DNA from: Actinomarinicola tropica
GTDB lineage: Bacteria; Actinomycetota; Acidimicrobiia; Acidimicrobiales; SKKL01
NCBI RefSeq assembly: GCF_009650215.1
Contig: NZ_CP045851.1
Coordinates: 1,756,001 to 1,820,000, forward strand
Reading direction: 5' to 3'
Length of the DNA stretch: 64,000 bases
The notes beneath the pieces are model-generated. The model was not told the origin of the DNA and made no database searches. It was given only the letters and a program-made list of their open reading frames with translations. A program made the translations under genes and the position numbers. Below are positions 61,223 through 64,000 of the stretch, piece by piece (positions within the stretch are counted from its first letter, which is position 1; every line of letters begins with the position of its first letter).

Positions 61223-63173
61223 CGGGGCCTCCGAGTGTGGTCGGGCCCATGGCCTCGCCGCCCTGGATGTCGTCCTGGCTGGCGATCGACGGGGCCGACG
61301 GGTTGGACCCGGCGGGGCGGGGGACGAGGTCCCGGGGCGGTTCGGCGAAGCCGAACACCGGTTGGCCCTCGTGGGCCGGGCCCATGAACGCCCGCCAGAC
61401 CTCGGCCGGGTAGCCGCCGCCGAACACCCGAACCGGCGTGTTCGGCGGTTCGAGGGGGGTGGTGGCGTTGGGGAAGCCGACCCACACGGCGGTGGACAGC
61501 TGGGGCGTGTAGCCGACGAACCAGGCGTCGCGGTGGCCGGTGCCGGTGCCGGTCTTGCCTGCGGCCGGGCGATCGGGGAGGCGGGCGCGGTTGCCGGTGG
61601 CTCCGGGTCCGCTGATGGCATCGACGAGGATGTCGGTGATCGTGTCGGCGATGCCCGCGGACAGCACGCGCTCCTGCTCGTGGGCGTGCTGCCAGAGGAT
61701 CGTGCCGTCGGCTCGCTCGATGCGGTCGACCATCACCGGCGGCACCCGCAGGCCCGAGTTGGCGAAGGTCGCGTAGGCGTTGGCCATGTCGAGGACGGTG
61801 ACGTTCTCCGAGCCGAGCACGGCGGCGGGGACGGGGCTGATCGGCGTGGTGATGCCGAGCCGGTGGGCCATGGCCACGGCGTTCGACGGGGCCACGTCGA
61901 TCATCAGCGCGGCGTAGGCGGTGTTGTAGGAGCTGACAGTCATCCGCCGCAGGTCGGCCGCCGCGGACCCGCCGCCGGTGACCTCCCACGGCTCCTGGCC
62001 CCCGGGCATCGGGAACGTCGCCGTCCGGGGCGCCGGGTAGCGCGTGTCGAGCGGCATGCCCTGGGACAGGGCGGTGGCCAGGACGAACGGCTTGAACGAC
62101 GAGCCCGAGCCGCGGCCCGAGCCCATCGCCAGGTTGTACTTCGCGGAGCGCGTCTCGCCGTAGTAGTTGCGCCCGCCGACCATGGCCCGCACGCGACCGG
62201 TCGACGGCTCGAGGGCGACGATGCCGACCTCCGGGTCGGTCTCGGCGTTCGGCAGGATCTGGTCGCGCGCCGCCTCGGCCTGGGCCTGCAGCTGAGGGTC
62301 GATCGTGGTGTGGATCCGCAGCCCGCCGCCGAACAGCAGCCGGATGCGGTCCTCCCGGGTCTCGCCGAACTCGGGGTTGTCGAGGAACCACTTCTTGACC
62401 TCGTCGACGAAGTGGGGCGCCGGGTAGCGGACGAGTGCCTGGGGCACCGGGGGCCGGATGTCGAGGCCCTCGCTCAGCGTCGCCTCGTAGGTCTCCCGGT
62501 CGATCAGCTCCTGCTGGAGCATGGCGTCGAGCACGATGTCACGGCGGTCGATGGCCCGGTCGCGGTAGTCGATGGGGTTGGCGGCGTTCGGGAACTTGAT
62601 GAGCCCGGCGAGGACCGCCGCCTCCGACAAGGTGATCTCCGAGACCGACTTGCCGAAGTACGTCTGCGACGCGGCCTCCACGCCGTAGGCACCCTTCCCG
62701 AAGTAGATCGAGTTGAGGTACAGCTCGAGGATCCGCTCCTTGGTGAGCGTGCGCTCGAGCTGGAGGGCGAGCGACGCCTCCTCGATCTTGCCGTCGAGGC
62801 TGAGGTCCTGGCCGACGAGCAGCACGCCCACCGCCTGCTGGGTGATCGTCGAGCCGCCCTGGGCCACGCCGCCGGCGCCGACGTTGGAGCGCGCGGCGCG
62901 GACCAGGCCGATGACGTCGATGCCGTCGTGCAGCCAGAACCGGGCGTCCTCGATGGCCACGACCGCGTCGATCAGGTGGTCGGGCATGTCGTCGTAGGTG
63001 ACGTTGACCCGGTTCTCCTCGCCGTGGAGCGTGGTGAGCAGCGTGCCGTCGGAGGCGTAGATGGCCGACGACTGCGCGCTCTCGGGGAGCTCGGGCACGA
63101 TGGTCACCGGTGTGTAGCTGCAGCCCGCCGCCAGGAGCGCGAGCGCGACGGCAGCGAGTACGAGACGCCTCAT
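61215..63173 (-). CDS. Class A penicillin-binding protein with a lipoprotein signal
   Basis: A 652-residue bifunctional transglycosylase/transpeptidase for peptidoglycan. The GT51 domain (about 45-225) has the catalytic Glu in [15 protein letters not shown] and [12 protein letters not shown]. The transpeptidase domain (about 295-590) has the SxxK serine in [12 protein letters not shown] in SSYNTAYA and KTG in [17 protein letters not shown]. The N-terminus [20 protein letters not shown] is a lipobox rather than the usual signal anchor. ATG 63173 has GACAAT 6 nt upstream (leaderless type); GTG 63191 would add six residues. Confidence 0.93.
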   Translation of the reverse strand: MRRLVLAAVALALLAAGCSYTPVTIVPELPESAQSSAIYASDGTLLTTLHGEENRVNVTYDDMPDHLIDAVVAIEDARFWLHDGIDVIGLVRAARSNVGAGGVAQGGSTITQQAVGVLLVGQDLSLDGKIEEASLALQLERTLTKERILELYLNSIYFGKGAYGVEAASQTYFGKSVSEITLSEAAVLAGLIKFPNAANPIDYRDRAIDRRDIVLDAMLQQELIDRETYEATLSEGLDIRPPVPQALVRYPAPHFVDEVKKWFLDNPEFGETREDRIRLLFGGGLRIHTTIDPQLQAQAEAARDQILPNAETDPEVGIVALEPSTGRVRAMVGGRNYYGETRSAKYNLAMGSGRGSGSSFKPFVLATALSQGMPLDTRYPAPRTATFPMPGGQEPWEVTGGGSAAADLRRMTVSSYNTAYAALMIDVAPSNAVAMAHRLGITTPISPVPAAVLGSENVTVLDMANAYATFANSGLRVPPVMVDRIERADGTILWQHAHEQERVLSAGIADTITDILVDAISGPGATGNRARLPDRPAAGKTGTGTGHRDAWFVGYTPQLSTAVWVGFPNATTPLEPPNTPVRVFGGGYPAEVWRAFMGPAHEGQPVFGFAEPPRDLVPRPAGSNPSAPSIASQDDIQGGEAMGPTTLGGPGA

Positions 63174-63294
63174 GGGTCCATTGTCGCCCACGAACGGTCT
63201 CGGTACCGACCACCCGGGCGGAGGTCACACCGCCTGGTGCGACGGGCCGGCATCCGAGTGGACGCTGCCGCCCCGCCCTGGACACCATGACCGG

Positions 63295-64000
63295 GTGTCA
63301 GAGACCGGTGCCGCCATCCTCGACGACCTCGCCGCCCGAGGTCTGATCCACGACTCGACCGACCTGAAGGAGCTGCGGTCGCGCCTCGCCGAGGGTCCGA
63401 TCACCGTGTACTACGGCTGCGACCCCACCGCCGACAGCCTCCACGTCGGCCACCTCATCGGCCTGCTCGTGATGCGCCGGTTCCAGGACGCCGGGCACCG
63501 TCCCATCGTGCTCGCCGGCGGGGCCACCGGGATGATCGGCGACCCCGGCGGACGCTCCGAAGAGCGCAACCTGCTCGACGACGCGACCCTTGCCCGCAAC
63601 CTCGAGGGCATCGTCCCGCAGCTGCGGCAGTTCCTCGACTTCGAGGACGGCGCGACCGGCGCCCGACTGGTCGACAACCGGTCCTGGACGGTGTCGATGA
63701 CCGCCATCGACTTCCTCCGGGACGTCGGCAAGCTCGTGACGGTCAACCAGATGCTCGCCAAGGAGGCGGTGCGGAGCCGGATCGAGGGCGAGCACGGCAT
63801 CTCCTACACCGAGTTCTCCTACATGCTCCTGCAGGCCAACGACTTCGTCCAGCTCGCCGAGCTCGAGGGGTGCGAGATGCAGGTCGGCGGGTCCGACCAG
63901 TGGGGCAACATCGCGCTCGGCGTCGACCTCGTCCGCCGCCGGCTCGGACGCCAGGCCCACGCGGTCACCTGGCCGCTGCTCACGCGGGCCGACGGCACCA
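63295..64000 (+). CDS. tyrS: Tyrosyl-tRNA synthetase, N-terminal part (runs off the window)
   Basis: The first 235 codons of a class I synthetase. The HIGH motif is HVGHL in [20 protein letters not shown] (about residues 40-59). The tyrosine-binding region is seen in [18 protein letters not shown] and [18 protein letters not shown]. The KMSKS loop and the anticodon-binding domain lie beyond the window edge. GTG 63295 gives the usual N-terminus. The 121-bp gap from the divergent PBP gene must hold both promoters. Confidence 0.95.
   Translation, partial: MSETGAAILDDLAARGLIHDSTDLKELRSRLAEGPITVYYGCDPTADSLHVGHLIGLLVMRRFQDAGHRPIVLAGGATGMIGDPGGRSEERNLLDDATLARNLEGIVPQLRQFLDFEDGATGARLVDNRSWTVSMTAIDFLRDVGKLVTVNQMLAKEAVRSRIEGEHGISYTEFSYMLLQANDFVQLAELEGCEMQVGGSDQWGNIALGVDLVRRRLGRQAHAVTWPLLTRADGT

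Overview
This 64 kb window comes from the chromosome of a very GC-rich actinobacterium. Several features point that way: an actinobacterial-type integration host factor (mIHF), an actinobacterial-type LexA box, an inactive-helicase PriA, wide use of GTG starts, about twenty 4-bp GTGA/ATGA start-stop overlaps, and a gene order that closely follows Mycobacterium and Streptomyces. The lineage is probably outside those two groups, for example Acidimicrobiia, because argG and pyrF are of different subtypes; this is an inference from memory. There are no rRNA or tRNA genes, insertion sequences, prophage genes or CRISPR arrays.

Layout. (1) 1-9.4 kb: the end of a membrane glycosyltransferase-like gene, hisS, aspS, a minus-strand membrane protein, rarA, two small membrane proteins and alaS. 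(2) 9.4-18.4 kb: ruvX, mltG, aroE, a DUF4388 protein, a prepilin peptidase, aroK-aroB-aroQ, pepP, efp and nusB. (3) 18.3-27.3 kb: the pyrimidine operon pyrR-pyrB-pyrC-carA-carB-pyrD-pyrF, headed by a PyrR-binding leader and terminator. (4) 27.3-28.9 kb: a minus-strand island with an EthD-like protein and a LexA-boxed DUF222/HNH protein. (5) 29-38.8 kb: mIHF, gmk, rpoZ, coaBC, metK, priA, an Eis-like acetyltransferase (minus), def, fmt, rsmB and a MoaB-like gene. (6) 38.9-42.1 kb: an FMN riboswitch, ribD-ribBA-ribH and a small cold-shock-domain protein. (7) 42.1-48.5 kb: a DUF1844 protein (minus), a long leader, infC-rpmI-rplT, an SpoU methyltransferase and pheS-pheT. (8) 48.5-50.3 kb: an orphan lipoprotein substrate-binding protein (minus). 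(9) 50.4-58.9 kb: argC-J-B-D-F-R-G-H behind a candidate ArgR operator. (10) 58.9-64 kb: mpg, a NUDIX hydrolase, ybaK, a small membrane protein and a lipoprotein class A PBP (both minus), and the start of tyrS.

The genes are mostly housekeeping: tRNA charging and translation, shikimate, pyrimidine, riboflavin and arginine synthesis, CoA and SAM synthesis, and peptidoglycan synthesis. The most notable features are regulatory. A CGGTANNNT element lies 6-9 nt before several start codons, which suggests leaderless transcripts. Other leads are the pyr leader, an FMN riboswitch whose downstream hairpin can trade pairing with the ribD Shine-Dalgarno, a terminator-like hairpin in the infC leader, and a gmk gene that has no standard start codon. 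Pathway genes missing from their usual clusters are aroC, ribE (riboflavin synthase) and pyrK. I found no clearly new multi-gene system.
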